Positions 22,464 through 31,515 of a stretch of DNA of 64,000 nt are shown in pieces. The position numbers were made by a program, and so were the translations under genes. The notes below the pieces were generated by a model. It was not told the DNA's origin and did not search any database. It saw only the letters and a program-made list of their open reading frames with translations. Within the stretch, counting starts at the first letter, position 1. The number at the start of each line of letters is the position of its first letter. Source of the DNA: JAWVFM01 sp038237625 (lineage in GTDB: Bacteria > Actinomycetota > Thermoleophilia > Solirubrobacterales > 70-9); the NCBI GenBank assembly GCA_038237625.1, contig JBBRYM010000009.1, positions 62,001-126,000 of the forward strand, read 5' to 3'.

Positions 22464-25412
22464 GTGCCCGCCATCCCGAACGGCCTTGGCGTTCGCATTT
22501 CGCGTCTGGGTGCGGCGGCGCAAAACGCGCTGGAGGTCGCCCGGTTCGGCGGGCTCGAGACCGGCGAGGAGCCTTCATCGTTCGAGGTGATCGCCGAGCA
22601 GCCGGTCTATCGCCTGCGCCGATACTTCCCCGACGTGGCGGCCGGCCCTCCGGTCGTACTGGTCCCGCCGCTGATGCTGGCGGCCGACGTCTACGACGTG
22701 GCCCCCAGCTCGAGCGCCGTCGCGACTCTCGCCGAGCACGGAGTCGACCCGTGGGTGGTTGACTTCGGATCCCCGGAGCACGAGGAGGGCGGGCTCGAGC
22801 GCAATCTCACCGACCATGTGCTCGCCGTCGCCGACGCCGTGAGGCGGGTATCGACCGAGACGGGCCAGAACGTGCACCTCGCCGGCTATTCCCAGGGTGG
22901 GATGTTCTGCTACCAGGCCGCTGCCTACCTTCGAAGCGAGGGCGTAGCAACCATCATCACCTTCGGCAGCCCCGTCGACACCGCATCTGCCCTGCCGCTC
23001 GGAATCCCAGAGGAGGTGGGCACGCGCGCGGCGAGCGCGCTGGCGCGGGCCTTCGAGCGCGGCGCTGTTCCCGCCTGGATGAGCCGCGAGGGCTTTCGCC
23101 TGCTCGACCCGGTGAAGTCCATGCGCCAGCGTCTCGACTTCGTGCGCCAGCTCGGCAACCGCGAGGCGCTCTTGCCTCGGGAACGCCAGCGACGCTTTTT
23201 GATGCGCGAGGGCTGGGTGGCCTGGCCGGGGCCGGCGCTGGCGGAGTTCATGCGCCAGTTCATCGTCCACAACCGGATGCTCTCGGGGGGCTTCGTCATC
23301 GAAGGCCGGCTCGTCACCCTCGCGGACATCACCTCTCCCCTCCTCTACTTCGTCGGCGAGATCGACGAAATCGCGCCCGCCGACGTGGTCCGTGCGGTCC
23401 GCCGGGCGGTTCCCGAGGCCGACGTCTACGAGGTCGCTCTTCGTGCCGGGCATTTCGGCCTGGTGGTCGGCAGCTCCGCGACCAAGACCACCTGGCCGGT
23501 GGTAGCCGAGTGGGCTCGCTGGCGAACCGGGGACGGCGCGATGCCCGAGGTGCTCGAGCGAATCGACGAGATCGCCGCGGTCCGTGAGGACGATCCCGGC
23601 CTGCCCACCCGCGTAGTCCACGCCGCGGGCCTCACCGCGAACGTCGGCTACGGCATCGCCCGCTCGGCCGTGAGCGCCGCCCGGGCCGCCGGTGGCGCGG
23701 CGCGCGACCTCACGGGCGAGGCAGCGGGCCAGCTCACGAGGCTCTCTCGCCTGGAACGGGTCCGGCCGGGAACCAGGATCTCGATCGGAAGGCTTCTCGA
23801 CGAACAGGCCACGAGCGCCCCCGACGAGGTCTTCTTTTTGTGGGAGGACCGCGCCTACACCCGGGCTCAGGTGAAGAGTCGTATTGACGCAGTGGTCCGC
23901 GGCCTGCTCTCGCTCGGGATCCGCCAGGGCGAGCACGTGGGCGTGCTGATGGGCCCGCGGCCCAGCGCCCTCTCCGTGGTCGGCGCCCTGAACCGGCTCG
24001 GGGCGATCGCCGTCCTCATGCGCCCGGACGGACCGGTGGCCCGCGAGGCCGAGCTCGCGCAGGTCAACCGGATCATCGCCGACCCCGATCTCGCCTCGGC
24101 AGCGCGAGAAGGCGCTTCGGTCCCGGTCCTCGTCCTCGGCGGAGGCGCCGGGCCGCGCGAGCTCGAGGCCGGCCTCGTCGACATGGAGCGCATCGACCCC
24201 GACGACGTGGGAATCCCCGCCTGGTACCAGCCCAATCCGGGCCGGGCCGAGGACCTGGCGTTCATCCTCTTCACCGGGGAGGGCGAGCGCACGCGCCCGA
24301 ACCGCATCACGAACGGCCGCTGGGCGGTCTCGGCGTTCGGCACAGCGACGTCGGCAGCCCTCGACTCGGGCGACACCGTCTACAGCGTCACGCCCGTCTA
24401 CCACCCGTCCGGCCTCTTGATGTCGATCGGCGGCGCGGTGGCCGGGGGCAGCCGCCTCGCCCTGGCGCGCCGCTTCGACCCCGAGACCTTCTGGGACGAG
24501 GCACGCCGCTACGGCGTCACCGTGTCGGCCTACACCTGGACGATGCTCCGCGACTTGGTCGAGGCCCCCGAGGACCCGCGCGAGCACCACCACTCGGTGC
24601 GACTGTTTATCGGCTCCGGGATGCCGCGCGGGCTCTGGCGCCGGGTCGCCGAGCGCTTTGCCCCCGCCTCGGTTCTGGAGTTCTACGCCTCAACCGAGGG
24701 CGACGCGGTACTCGTCAACCTCACCGGGTCGAAGCCGGGCTCCAAGGGCCGGCCCCTTCCCGGCAGCGCTGAGGTCCGCATCGCCGCCTACGACGCCTCG
24801 CGCAGCGCCCTCGAGGAGGGGCCCGACGGCTTCGCGGTTCCGTCGTCGCGCGGCGAGACGGGGATGCTCGTCGCGCGCGCAGGCCGGGGGACGGCGGTCG
24901 CGACAAGCGACACCCCCCTCCGGGGGCTCTTTGAGCCGGGCGATGCCTGGCTTCAGACCGGTGATCTCTTCCGCCGCGACGTGGACGGCGATTACTGGCT
25001 CGTGGCGCATTCGCACGCGCTCATCAGGTCGGCCGGCGGCAGGGTCCCGGCGATCCCGATCGAGGATGCCCTCGGCGACGTCGATGCGATCGACCTCGTC
25101 ACGGCCTACGGAGTCTCGGCCGGCGAGACAGAGCTCGCCGTTGCGGCAGTCAGCCTGCGCGAAGGCAAGCGTCTCGGCCCCAAGGCGCTCACCAGCGCTC
25201 TGTCCGCTCTCGAGCAGCACGAGCGCCCCGCCGTGGTCCGCGTCGTGGATCAGATCCCGGTCACCACCTGGTACCGGCCGCTCACGGGCCGGCTGCGCAG
25301 GGAGGGGATTCCCAAGCCGGCGAAGGGCATGAAAGCCTGGTACTGGAACGCCGAGCGCGGGGCCTACTCCGCCCTGACGGCCGCGGCGCGAGAGCGCCTG
25401 CTCCAAGCCTAG
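22464..25412 (+). CDS. Fusion of PhaC-like alpha/beta hydrolase and degenerate acyl-CoA-synthetase domain
   Basis: A 982-residue two-domain protein. Residues about 40-360 form an alpha/beta hydrolase resembling PHA synthase/depolymerase folds, with nucleophile elbow GYSQGGMFC (Ser rather than the Cys of PhaC), Asp in VGEIDEIAPAD and His in AGHFGLVVGS. Residues about 430-980 resemble an adenylate-forming ligase: YSVTPVYHPSG, EFYASTEGDAV and WLQTGDLFRRDVDGDYWLV align with A4, A5 and A7. The ATP loop is FTGEGERTRPNR instead of the S/T-G-rich loop, and the final motif (TTWYRPLTGRLRREG) lacks the usual Lys. Long actinobacterial acyl-CoA synthetase homologues share this layout. The GTG start is 3 bases after the upstream stop. 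Confidence 0.82.
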   Translation: MPAIPNGLGVRISRLGAAAQNALEVARFGGLETGEEPSSFEVIAEQPVYRLRRYFPDVAAGPPVVLVPPLMLAADVYDVAPSSSAVATLAEHGVDPWVVDFGSPEHEEGGLERNLTDHVLAVADAVRRVSTETGQNVHLAGYSQGGMFCYQAAAYLRSEGVATIITFGSPVDTASALPLGIPEEVGTRAASALARAFERGAVPAWMSREGFRLLDPVKSMRQRLDFVRQLGNREALLPRERQRRFLMREGWVAWPGPALAEFMRQFIVHNRMLSGGFVIEGRLVTLADITSPLLYFVGEIDEIAPADVVRAVRRAVPEADVYEVALRAGHFGLVVGSSATKTTWPVVAEWARWRTGDGAMPEVLERIDEIAAVREDDPGLPTRVVHAAGLTANVGYGIARSAVSAARAAGGAARDLTGEAAGQLTRLSRLERVRPGTRISIGRLLDEQATSAPDEVFFLWEDRAYTRAQVKSRIDAVVRGLLSLGIRQGEHVGVLMGPRPSALSVVGALNRLGAIAVLMRPDGPVAREAELAQVNRIIADPDLASAAREGASVPVLVLGGGAGPRELEAGLVDMERIDPDDVGIPAWYQPNPGRAEDLAFILFTGEGERTRPNRITNGRWAVSAFGTATSAALDSGDTVYSVTPVYHPSGLLMSIGGAVAGGSRLALARRFDPETFWDEARRYGVTVSAYTWTMLRDLVEAPEDPREHHHSVRLFIGSGMPRGLWRRVAERFAPASVLEFYASTEGDAVLVNLTGSKPGSKGRPLPGSAEVRIAAYDASRSALEEGPDGFAVPSSRGETGMLVARAGRGTAVATSDTPLRGLFEPGDAWLQTGDLFRRDVDGDYWLVAHSHALIRSAGGRVPAIPIEDALGDVDAIDLVTAYGVSAGETELAVAAVSLREGKRLGPKALTSALSALEQHERPAVVRVVDQIPVTTWYRPLTGRLRREGIPKPAKGMKAWYWNAERGAYSALTAAARERLLQA

Positions 25413-25435
25413 CGTTGGCGACACGCGCCAAGTCC

Positions 25436-25515
25436 GTCCCGGAGTCCCACCCTGTAGGGGGGTTTCCGGGACGTTCGTGGTGCGGGGGGGCTCGGGGCGC
25501 CGCGCCTCCCTACAG
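25436..25515 (-). repeat. 3'-end palindromic repeat, copy B
   Basis: Between two convergent genes. Arms GTCCCGGA (25436-25443) and TCCGGGAC (25465-25472) enclose a C-rich/G-rich interior (CCCACCC-TGTA-GGGGGG) that can also pair. In the direction of the minus-strand ABC gene it reads GCACCACGAACGTCCCGGA. The plus-strand tail 25466-25515 is similar to copy A over about 50 bases and runs into the ABC gene stop codon. Confidence 0.65.
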
Positions 25516-26262
25516 CCGCCCCGCCTCCAGCAGCCGCCGCAAAAAACGCCGGGTCTCGGGCTGCTCGGGCTCGCTCAGGAGCTTTCCGGGCGGATCAAGC
25601 TCGAGGATGCGGCCATCGTGCAGGAAGCCGACGAAGTCGGCGACCTCGCGGGCGAAGCTCATCTCGTGGGTGACGATGAGCATGGTCATCCCCTCGGCCT
25701 TCAACTCGCGGACGGCCTCCAGCACCTCGCCCACGAGCTCGGGATCTAGCGCGCTGGTGATCTCGTCGAGGAGCAGCGCGCGCGGCCGGCCCACCAGGGC
25801 GCGAACGATGGCGACCCGTTGCTGCTGGCCGCCGGAGAGCTCGTCGGGACGTTCGGTCTCCCTGCCCTCGAGCCCGAACCGGGCAAACAGAGTTCGAGCG
25901 CGCTCGACCGCGTCCTCGCGCGCCATGCCGTGGGCGCGCGTCGCTCCGAGCACTACGTTCTCCAGCGCCGTCAGATGCGGAAACAGGTTGTAGGCCTGGA
26001 AGACGACGCCGAGGCGCCGGCGCACGGCGACCGAATCGACCGCGGGGTCGGTCATCACATCGCCGTCGAGGAAGACGTCGCCGTCGTCGATCTCCTCCAG
26101 CAAATCCACGCAGCGAAGCAGCGTCGACTTGCCGGAGCCCGAGGCGCCGATGATCGCGATCGCCTGATGCTCGCGAACCTCCAGGTCCACGCCCCTCAGC
26201 ACCTCTCGCTCGCCGAACGCCTTGGTCACGCCGCGGGCCTCGATGACTGGCGTCGAGCTCAG
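25510..26262 (-). CDS. Amino-acid ABC transporter ATP-binding protein (GlnQ/HisP type)
   Basis: A 250-residue ABC ATPase. Walker A is GASGSGKST, the signature is LSGGQQQR, Walker B is ALLLDEITSALDP, and the switch His is in VTHEMSF. The C-terminal PEQPETRRFLRRLL is usual for polar amino-acid importers. No ATG, GTG or TTG gives a sensible start. CTG at 26262 overlaps the permease stop (CTGA) and has GGGGGAGGG just before it, so I annotate a CTG start. It forms an operon after the permease and substrate-binding protein genes. Confidence 0.88.
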   Translation of the reverse strand: MSSTPVIEARGVTKAFGEREVLRGVDLEVREHQAIAIIGASGSGKSTLLRCVDLLEEIDDGDVFLDGDVMTDPAVDSVAVRRRLGVVFQAYNLFPHLTALENVVLGATRAHGMAREDAVERARTLFARFGLEGRETERPDELSGGQQQRVAIVRALVGRPRALLLDEITSALDPELVGEVLEAVRELKAEGMTMLIVTHEMSFAREVADFVGFLHDGRILELDPPGKLLSEPEQPETRRFLRRLLEAGRL

Positions 26263-27101
26263 CGGACCCTCCCCCCCATGCCGTAGCGGTCCACCAATCG
26301 CGATAGCGGCACCGTGACCGCCAGGTAGAGAAGGGCGGCAGCCAGAAGCGGCGTGTAGTTGAACGTCGATGCAGAAATGATCGACGCCTGCCGATAGGCC
26401 TCGATCACGCCGAGCACCGACACTAGGGCAACGTCCTTCTGCAGCGAGATGAAGTCGTTGAGAAGCGGCGGGCCGACGCGACGAACCGCCTGCGGGAGGA
26501 CGACGAAGCGCAGAGCCTGGCCCTCGGTGAGCCCGACCGACAAGGCGGCATCGCGCTGGCCGCGATGGACCGAGGCGATGCCGGCGCGGTAGACCTCCGC
26601 CACGTAAGCGCTGTATGAGAGCGTCAGCGCGAGGCCGCCCAGGAGCACCGGATCCGACGGCAGGCCCTGGAGTTGCAACGCCGGGATCCCGAACCCCACG
26701 AGATAGATCAGCAGGATCGTCGGGATGCCGCGGAACAGGTCGACCCACACGGCCGCGATGAGGCGCAAGGGGAAGAGCGCCGGCGGGCGGCTCGTGCGCA
26801 CCAGCGCGATCACGAGCCCGACGACCAAGACGGCAACCTCGATGACCACGAACATCTTCACATCCAGCCAGAACCCGCGCAGGACATCCGGAAAGGCGTT
26901 GCCGAAGGCGCTCGATGAGAAGAACGTCTCACGGACCGTGGGCCAGCCCGGGCTCGTGAGCGCCAAGGCGGCGAGGCCGCCGAGGACGAAGACCGACGAC
27001 GCGGCCGCGATCGCCTGGCCGCGACGATCAGACCGGCGTTTCGCGGCGGCGCGCGCGGCGCGGCGATCGGTCAGGACGGCCTCGCTCACCGGCGCGACCA
27101 T
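26259..27101 (-). CDS. Amino-acid ABC transporter permease (HisM/GlnP type)
   Basis: A 280-residue inner-membrane permease with about five to six transmembrane segments (near residues 32-50, 83-103, 125-145, 155-175, 215-235 and 245-265). The EAA coupling motif, contacting the ATPase, is EVYRAGIASVHRGQRDAALS followed by GLTEGQALRFVVLPQA. The cytoplasmic N terminus is Arg-rich. The start follows the binding-protein stop by 26 bases. With its neighbours it forms a complete three-component importer for a polar amino acid; which one cannot be decided. Confidence 0.9.
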   Translation of the reverse strand: MVAPVSEAVLTDRRAARAAAKRRSDRRGQAIAAASSVFVLGGLAALALTSPGWPTVRETFFSSSAFGNAFPDVLRGFWLDVKMFVVIEVAVLVVGLVIALVRTSRPPALFPLRLIAAVWVDLFRGIPTILLIYLVGFGIPALQLQGLPSDPVLLGGLALTLSYSAYVAEVYRAGIASVHRGQRDAALSVGLTEGQALRFVVLPQAVRRVGPPLLNDFISLQKDVALVSVLGVIEAYRQASIISASTFNYTPLLAAALLYLAVTVPLSRLVDRYGMGGRVR

Positions 27102-27127
27102 GACGGCCGCGGCGGACGGCTAAGCGG

Positions 27128-28003
27128 TCAGTCCAGCTTGGGCGCCTGGGCAGCCTGGCTCATCCAGCGATCGGTGATCCGCTGGAGCTCGCCCGAGGCG
27201 CGGAGCTGCTCAATCGCCCACGAGACGCACGCGGTCTCCGGCGACCCCTTTTCGAGTAACGCGCCGAAATGGTCGCCGCCGGGTGCGGCGAACTGGCCGA
27301 CGATCGCCGAGTTCGGAACCTGGGCAGCGGCTATATAGAGGGCAGTTGGAAGGTCGGTCACGATCGCGTCGACCTGGCCCTGCTTCAGGGCGGTGACGAC
27401 GTCGTTGGAGTTGTCGAAGACCTTCTCCTGGGCCGACGGCTGGATGATCTGGTTGACGGCCTCGAGGCTGGTGGTCCCGATCTGCACGCCGATCTGCGCC
27501 GACTTCAGGTCCGCCAGCGAGGTGGCCTTGGCGGCGTCGGAGCTCTTGAGCGCGAGTACCGCCTGGTTCGCCGTGTAGTAGGGGGCGGAGAAGTCCACGG
27601 CCTTGGCGCGCACGGGCGTGATCGAGATCTGGTTGACGTCGAAGTCGAAGCTCTTCGATCCCGGGGCGTACGAGGCGTTGAAGGGCTCGGTCACCCACCT
27701 GACCTGGCTCGAGTCGAATCCGAGCTTGCCGGCGATCGCATAAGCGACAGCGCTTTCGAAGCCCTTGCCGTTGGTCGGGTCGTTGTTCTCGAAATAGGGT
27801 GGGTAAGCGGGCTTGTCGGTCGCGATCGTCAGCGTGCCCTTGACATGCGTCTGTAGCTCTGATGGCGCGCAATTGGCGGCGCTCGGCGTGGTCGTCGCGG
27901 CCGGTTCGGACTTCTCGCCACAGCCGGCGAGGAGGGTCAGCGCAGCGATTCCGGCGACGAGCTGAGTGCGGGGGGCGATCAAGGCGGGTAGGTGTATCAG
28001 CAT
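27128..28003 (-). CDS. Amino-acid ABC transporter substrate-binding lipoprotein
   Basis: A 291-residue extracellular solute-binding protein of family 3. The N terminus is a lipoprotein signal with lipobox LLAGC (Cys about residue 28), then a Thr/Ser/Ala linker. The mature part begins GTLTIATDKPAYPPYFENN and contains the usual SBP_bac_3 blocks FDFDVNQISITPVRAKAVDF and IGVQIGTTS. It would be anchored to the outer face of the membrane and deliver a polar amino acid to the adjacent permease. It is the first gene of the three-gene operon. Confidence 0.92.
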   Translation of the reverse strand: MLIHLPALIAPRTQLVAGIAALTLLAGCGEKSEPAATTTPSAANCAPSELQTHVKGTLTIATDKPAYPPYFENNDPTNGKGFESAVAYAIAGKLGFDSSQVRWVTEPFNASYAPGSKSFDFDVNQISITPVRAKAVDFSAPYYTANQAVLALKSSDAAKATSLADLKSAQIGVQIGTTSLEAVNQIIQPSAQEKVFDNSNDVVTALKQGQVDAIVTDLPTALYIAAAQVPNSAIVGQFAAPGGDHFGALLEKGSPETACVSWAIEQLRASGELQRITDRWMSQAAQAPKLD

Positions 28004-28043
28004 CGGCCGCCGCTCGCGACAGCCGCCTACGCGAGCCGGCAGC

Positions 28044-29075
28044 TCAGGCGATGTCGGGCTGGGGAGCCGGGCTCCAGTCGCGGACCTCGCGCCAACCCAC
28101 GAGGCGGCCCGCCTGCTCGTCCCATAGCTTCAGCCGAGTCGTTTTGATTCCATCCCAGAAAGTCAACACGGGGACGGACTGGAAGACCGGCACGCCGTCG
28201 TGGGCGGCCTGGAGCTTGTAGTTGGGGATCGCGGCGCTCAGGTGGTGGACGTGGTGCAGGCCGATGTTTCCGGTGAAGAACTGCAGGACCTTGGGCAGGC
28301 GCAGGTATGAGCTTCCCCGCAGGGCTGCATCGTCATAGCTCCACTCGGCCGAGTTCTCCCAGTAGACGTCCTCGAACTGGTGCTGGACGTAGAAGAGCCA
28401 GACTCCGGCCATTCCGGCGAGCAGGGCCGACGGTCCCTCCACAAGCCAGAACTTCCCGAACCCGAGCCAGAAGCCAAGCCCCGTGAGCGTGGCGACGAGC
28501 GCGACATTCGTGAGGTACACGCTGTTACGCAGGCGAGACCTAGCATCGCGGGCGACTATCCGCGGCTTGATCATCATCGCGAATACCGGGCCGATCGTGA
28601 ACATCACCGCCGGATTGCGAAACAGCCGGTAGCCGGTGCGCGCAATCCAGGGCATTGCCCGGTACTCGGCGACGGTCAGGGTGGGTACGTCGCCCTGGCC
28701 GCGGCGGTCGAGGTCCCCCGCGGTGGCGTGATGCACGGCGTGATCGCGCTGCCAGGCGCGAAACGGGGCAAAAACCAAGAGGCCGGTGAACCGGCCGACG
28801 ATCCCGGTCCAGCGCCGCGAAGGCAGGAACGAGCCGTGGGTGCAGTCATGAAAGACGATGAAGGTGCGAACGAGGAAGCCCGCCGCTGGAATCGACAGCG
28901 CCAGCACGATCAGATAGGAAACGTCGAGCGCGAAGTACATCGCGACCCAAAGCCCGAGGAATGGCACGACCGACGTCGCGAGGTCGAGGAGCGCCCGACC
29001 GAGCTCCGGACGCGCGTACTTGCGGACGGCCTGCGTGGGGCTTTCGGCAGCCGCCGTAGGGGCGGAACTGGACAT
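28044..29075 (-). CDS. Membrane fatty-acid desaturase (omega-6/DesA type)
   Basis: A 343-residue integral-membrane di-iron desaturase. The three His boxes are HDCTHGS, HAVHHATAGD and HHVHHLSAAIPNY, separated by hydrophobic segments. The order and spacing match the acyl-lipid delta-12/omega-6 group. The ATG at 29075 has GAAGGAG 9 bases before it, so the longer frame is not used. Downstream, after 40 bases, lies the SBP gene in the same direction; a functional link is not obvious. It probably adjusts membrane unsaturation. Confidence 0.9.
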   Translation of the reverse strand: MSSSAPTAAAESPTQAVRKYARPELGRALLDLATSVVPFLGLWVAMYFALDVSYLIVLALSIPAAGFLVRTFIVFHDCTHGSFLPSRRWTGIVGRFTGLLVFAPFRAWQRDHAVHHATAGDLDRRGQGDVPTLTVAEYRAMPWIARTGYRLFRNPAVMFTIGPVFAMMIKPRIVARDARSRLRNSVYLTNVALVATLTGLGFWLGFGKFWLVEGPSALLAGMAGVWLFYVQHQFEDVYWENSAEWSYDDAALRGSSYLRLPKVLQFFTGNIGLHHVHHLSAAIPNYKLQAAHDGVPVFQSVPVLTFWDGIKTTRLKLWDEQAGRLVGWREVRDWSPAPQPDIA

Positions 29076-29214
29076 CTGGTCGCTCCTTCGGCGCCGTGAA
29101 TCTCGTCGGGGAGTGAGGCGCCAGCATCGACGCCCAGGCGACCGTAGCAGCCCGAGCCTCAAGCGGTGCTAAATCCCGGCCGCCACAGCCGCCAGATAGG
29201 GTTGGCCGTGAAGC

Positions 29215-30693
29215 ATGGAATCCGCCAATCCGAACCAGACGGATATCTCGGTCGGCATCGTGGGCGCCGGCTTCGGCGGCCTCGGAATGGGCATTCGCCT
29301 CGCCCAGCAGGGGATCCGGAACTTCGAGATCTTCGAGCGCGGCGACAGCGTGGGCGGCGTCTGGCGCGCCAATCGCTATCCAGGCGCCGCCTGCGACGTC
29401 CCGTCGCATCTCTACTCGTTCTCGTTCGCCAAGGGCCATGAGTGGACGCGCCGCTACGCGCCCAGAGCCGACATCGTTCGCTACCTGGAGAGACTTGCGG
29501 ACGACTATGGACTGCGCCCGCACCTGACGCTCAACACCGAGGTCACGGAAGCGAGCTTCGACGCCGAGGCCGGCCGGTGGACAATCACGACCGAGGCCGG
29601 TGAGACCAGGAGGTTCGACGTCCTGGTCACAGCGTGCGGCCAGCTCACGCGTCCGGCGATCCCGGGGCTCCGGGGGCTCGAGGATTTCTCCGGGCCGGCC
29701 TTTCACTCCGCCGAGTGGAACCACGAGATCAGCCTGGAGGGCAAGCGAATCGCCGTCATCGGCACCGGCGCCAGCGCGATCCAGTTCGTGCCGGAGATCG
29801 CGCCGAAGACCGCACACCTGGCCATCTACCAGCGCTCGGCGCCGTGGATAGTCCCGAAGTCGGATCGCGCCTACCCGGAGTGGGAGCGACGGCTCTTCAA
29901 GACGCTGCCCGGCCGAGTCGCGCTCAGCCGCCTCGGCAACTTCACCTTCCTCGAGAGCGCGACCTACGCCTTCACGGGCAAGAGCTGGGTCGGGCGCCCG
30001 ATCCAGGCGATCGCCGATCGGGAGCGCCGCCGCGTGCTGACGGACCCGGAATTGCGCGAGAGGGCCACCCCCGACTACACGCTCGGCTGTAAGCGCGTGC
30101 TGTTCACCAGCGATTGGTATCCCACGCTCAACCTCCCCCAAGTCGAGCTCGTGAGCGGAGGCGCAAGGCACATCACCAAGGACGGCGTGGTCGGCGCCGA
30201 CGGGGTCGAGCGCCTCGCCGACGTGATCGTTTTCGGCACCGGCTTTCAGAGCCTCAACTTCGTCGCTCCGATGAAGGTCTGCGGTCTGGATGGCAGGGAG
30301 CTCAACGAGGTCTGGGCGGGACGCGCCGAGGCCTACCTGGGAACGACGGTGAGCGGGTTCCCCAACCTCTACCTCCTCTACGGGCCGAACACAAACCATG
30401 GCTCCGGCTCGGTCCCCTACACCCTCGAATGTCAGTTCAACTACGTGATCGACGCGCTCCGCCACATGCGCAGGCGAAGTTTTCGCTACATCGAGTTGCG
30501 GCCCGAGGTCCAGCGCCGGTGGCGCGAGGAGATGGAGGAGCGAAGCCGGGGCACCGTCTGGTTGTCGGGCGGCTGTCACAACTGGTACCTCAATGAGCGC
30601 GGGGAGAACACCAACAACTGGCCCGGCGCCTGGCTCGAGTTCCGCCGGCGCACGCGCACCATCGACCCGGCCGACTACCGCGCCGCGCGCTAG
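29215..30693 (+). CDS. Flavin-containing monooxygenase, Baeyer-Villiger type
   Basis: A 492-residue class B flavoprotein monooxygenase. The FAD Rossmann motif is GIVGAGFGGLGMG (about residues 14-26), and the NADPH Rossmann motif is VIGTGASAIQ. The Baeyer-Villiger fingerprint F-x-G-x3-H-x3-W appears as FSGPAFHSAEWNH between them. The ATG-linked TGFQS (FGTGFQSLNF) motif is also present. It would insert oxygen next to a ketone, or oxygenate another soft nucleophile. It is followed after 18 bases by an enoyl-CoA hydratase gene, suggesting ring or chain ketone degradation feeding into CoA chemistry; this link is inference. Confidence 0.9.
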   Translation: MESANPNQTDISVGIVGAGFGGLGMGIRLAQQGIRNFEIFERGDSVGGVWRANRYPGAACDVPSHLYSFSFAKGHEWTRRYAPRADIVRYLERLADDYGLRPHLTLNTEVTEASFDAEAGRWTITTEAGETRRFDVLVTACGQLTRPAIPGLRGLEDFSGPAFHSAEWNHEISLEGKRIAVIGTGASAIQFVPEIAPKTAHLAIYQRSAPWIVPKSDRAYPEWERRLFKTLPGRVALSRLGNFTFLESATYAFTGKSWVGRPIQAIADRERRRVLTDPELRERATPDYTLGCKRVLFTSDWYPTLNLPQVELVSGGARHITKDGVVGADGVERLADVIVFGTGFQSLNFVAPMKVCGLDGRELNEVWAGRAEAYLGTTVSGFPNLYLLYGPNTNHGSGSVPYTLECQFNYVIDALRHMRRRSFRYIELRPEVQRRWREEMEERSRGTVWLSGGCHNWYLNERGENTNNWPGAWLEFRRRTRTIDPADYRAAR

Positions 30694-30711
30694 AGACTCC
30701 CTACGCGGCGA

Positions 30712-31515
30712 ATGACGCAACTGCTGAGCGCGGAACGGGTGGCCGAGCACGTCGAGCTCCTCACCCTCAACCGTCCAGATGAGCTGAACGCGATGACGGC
30801 CGCGCTCTGCGCCGAGCTGCACGCATCGCTCGACCGCCTGGCGGCGGATCGCTCTTGCCGGGCGATCGTCCTCACGGGGGCGGGTCGCGGATTCTGCGCC
30901 GGCCTCGACCTGCGCGGCTATGGCCAGGCGCCGGGCAACGACGGTAGCGACGACGCCCGTGACCGGCTCGGGAACCAGGAGCACATGTCGCGGCTGATCC
31001 TGCGCCTGCGGGAAACTCCCCAGCCCGTGATCGCGGCGGTCAACGGCCCCGCGGCGGGCTTTGGCCTGGCGCTCGCCCTCGGCTGCGACATCCGCTACGG
31101 GGCGCGCAGCGCGGTCCTGCGAGTCGCGTTCTTGAACATCGGGGTGTCGAACTGCGACATGGCCACCAGCTGGCTCCTGCCTCGTCTCGTCGGCGCCTCG
31201 CGCGCACATGAGCTGATGCTGACCGGGCGCCGGATCGACGCCGGAGAGGCCGAGCGCATCGGCCTGCTGGCGGCGGTCCTCGACGACGATCAGCTCGTCG
31301 GGCACGCGGTCGAGAGCGCCGAGGCGATCGCCGCGCTCGCGCCGTGGGCCGTCCGGCTCACAAAGCAGGGCATGTGGACCGCGCTGGAGATTCCGTCGGA
31401 GCGGGCAGCCACGGAGTACGAGGACCGCCAGCAGATCATGGCTACGCACGGAGTGGCGCTTCGCGAGGCGGTGTCCGCCTTTCTGGAGAAGCGGCCCGCC
31501 TCGTTTCCCGACTGA
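30712..31515 (+). CDS. Enoyl-CoA hydratase/isomerase (crotonase family)
   Basis: A 267-residue crotonase. Oxyanion regions are FCAGLDLRGYG and NGPAAGFGLALALGCD. The catalytic loop reads NIGVSNCDMATSWLLP and so lacks the usual E/D-GG arrangement seen in the other crotonase here, which makes the reaction uncertain. It shares a probable transcript with the Baeyer-Villiger-type monooxygenase. The 3' end overlaps the convergent glycosyltransferase gene by 74 bases. Confidence 0.86.
   Translation: MTQLLSAERVAEHVELLTLNRPDELNAMTAALCAELHASLDRLAADRSCRAIVLTGAGRGFCAGLDLRGYGQAPGNDGSDDARDRLGNQEHMSRLILRLRETPQPVIAAVNGPAAGFGLALALGCDIRYGARSAVLRVAFLNIGVSNCDMATSWLLPRLVGASRAHELMLTGRRIDAGEAERIGLLAAVLDDDQLVGHAVESAEAIAALAPWAVRLTKQGMWTALEIPSERAATEYEDRQQIMATHGVALREAVSAFLEKRPASFPD

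Noticed and set aside
22575..24593. 672-codon minus-strand open frame
   Set aside because: Antisense to the hydrolase/ligase fusion with shadow-type composition.
18991..25412. Natural-product gene cluster around the P450
   Set aside because: No polyketide synthase, peptide synthetase or terpene synthase is present; neighbours fit beta-oxidation-type catabolism.
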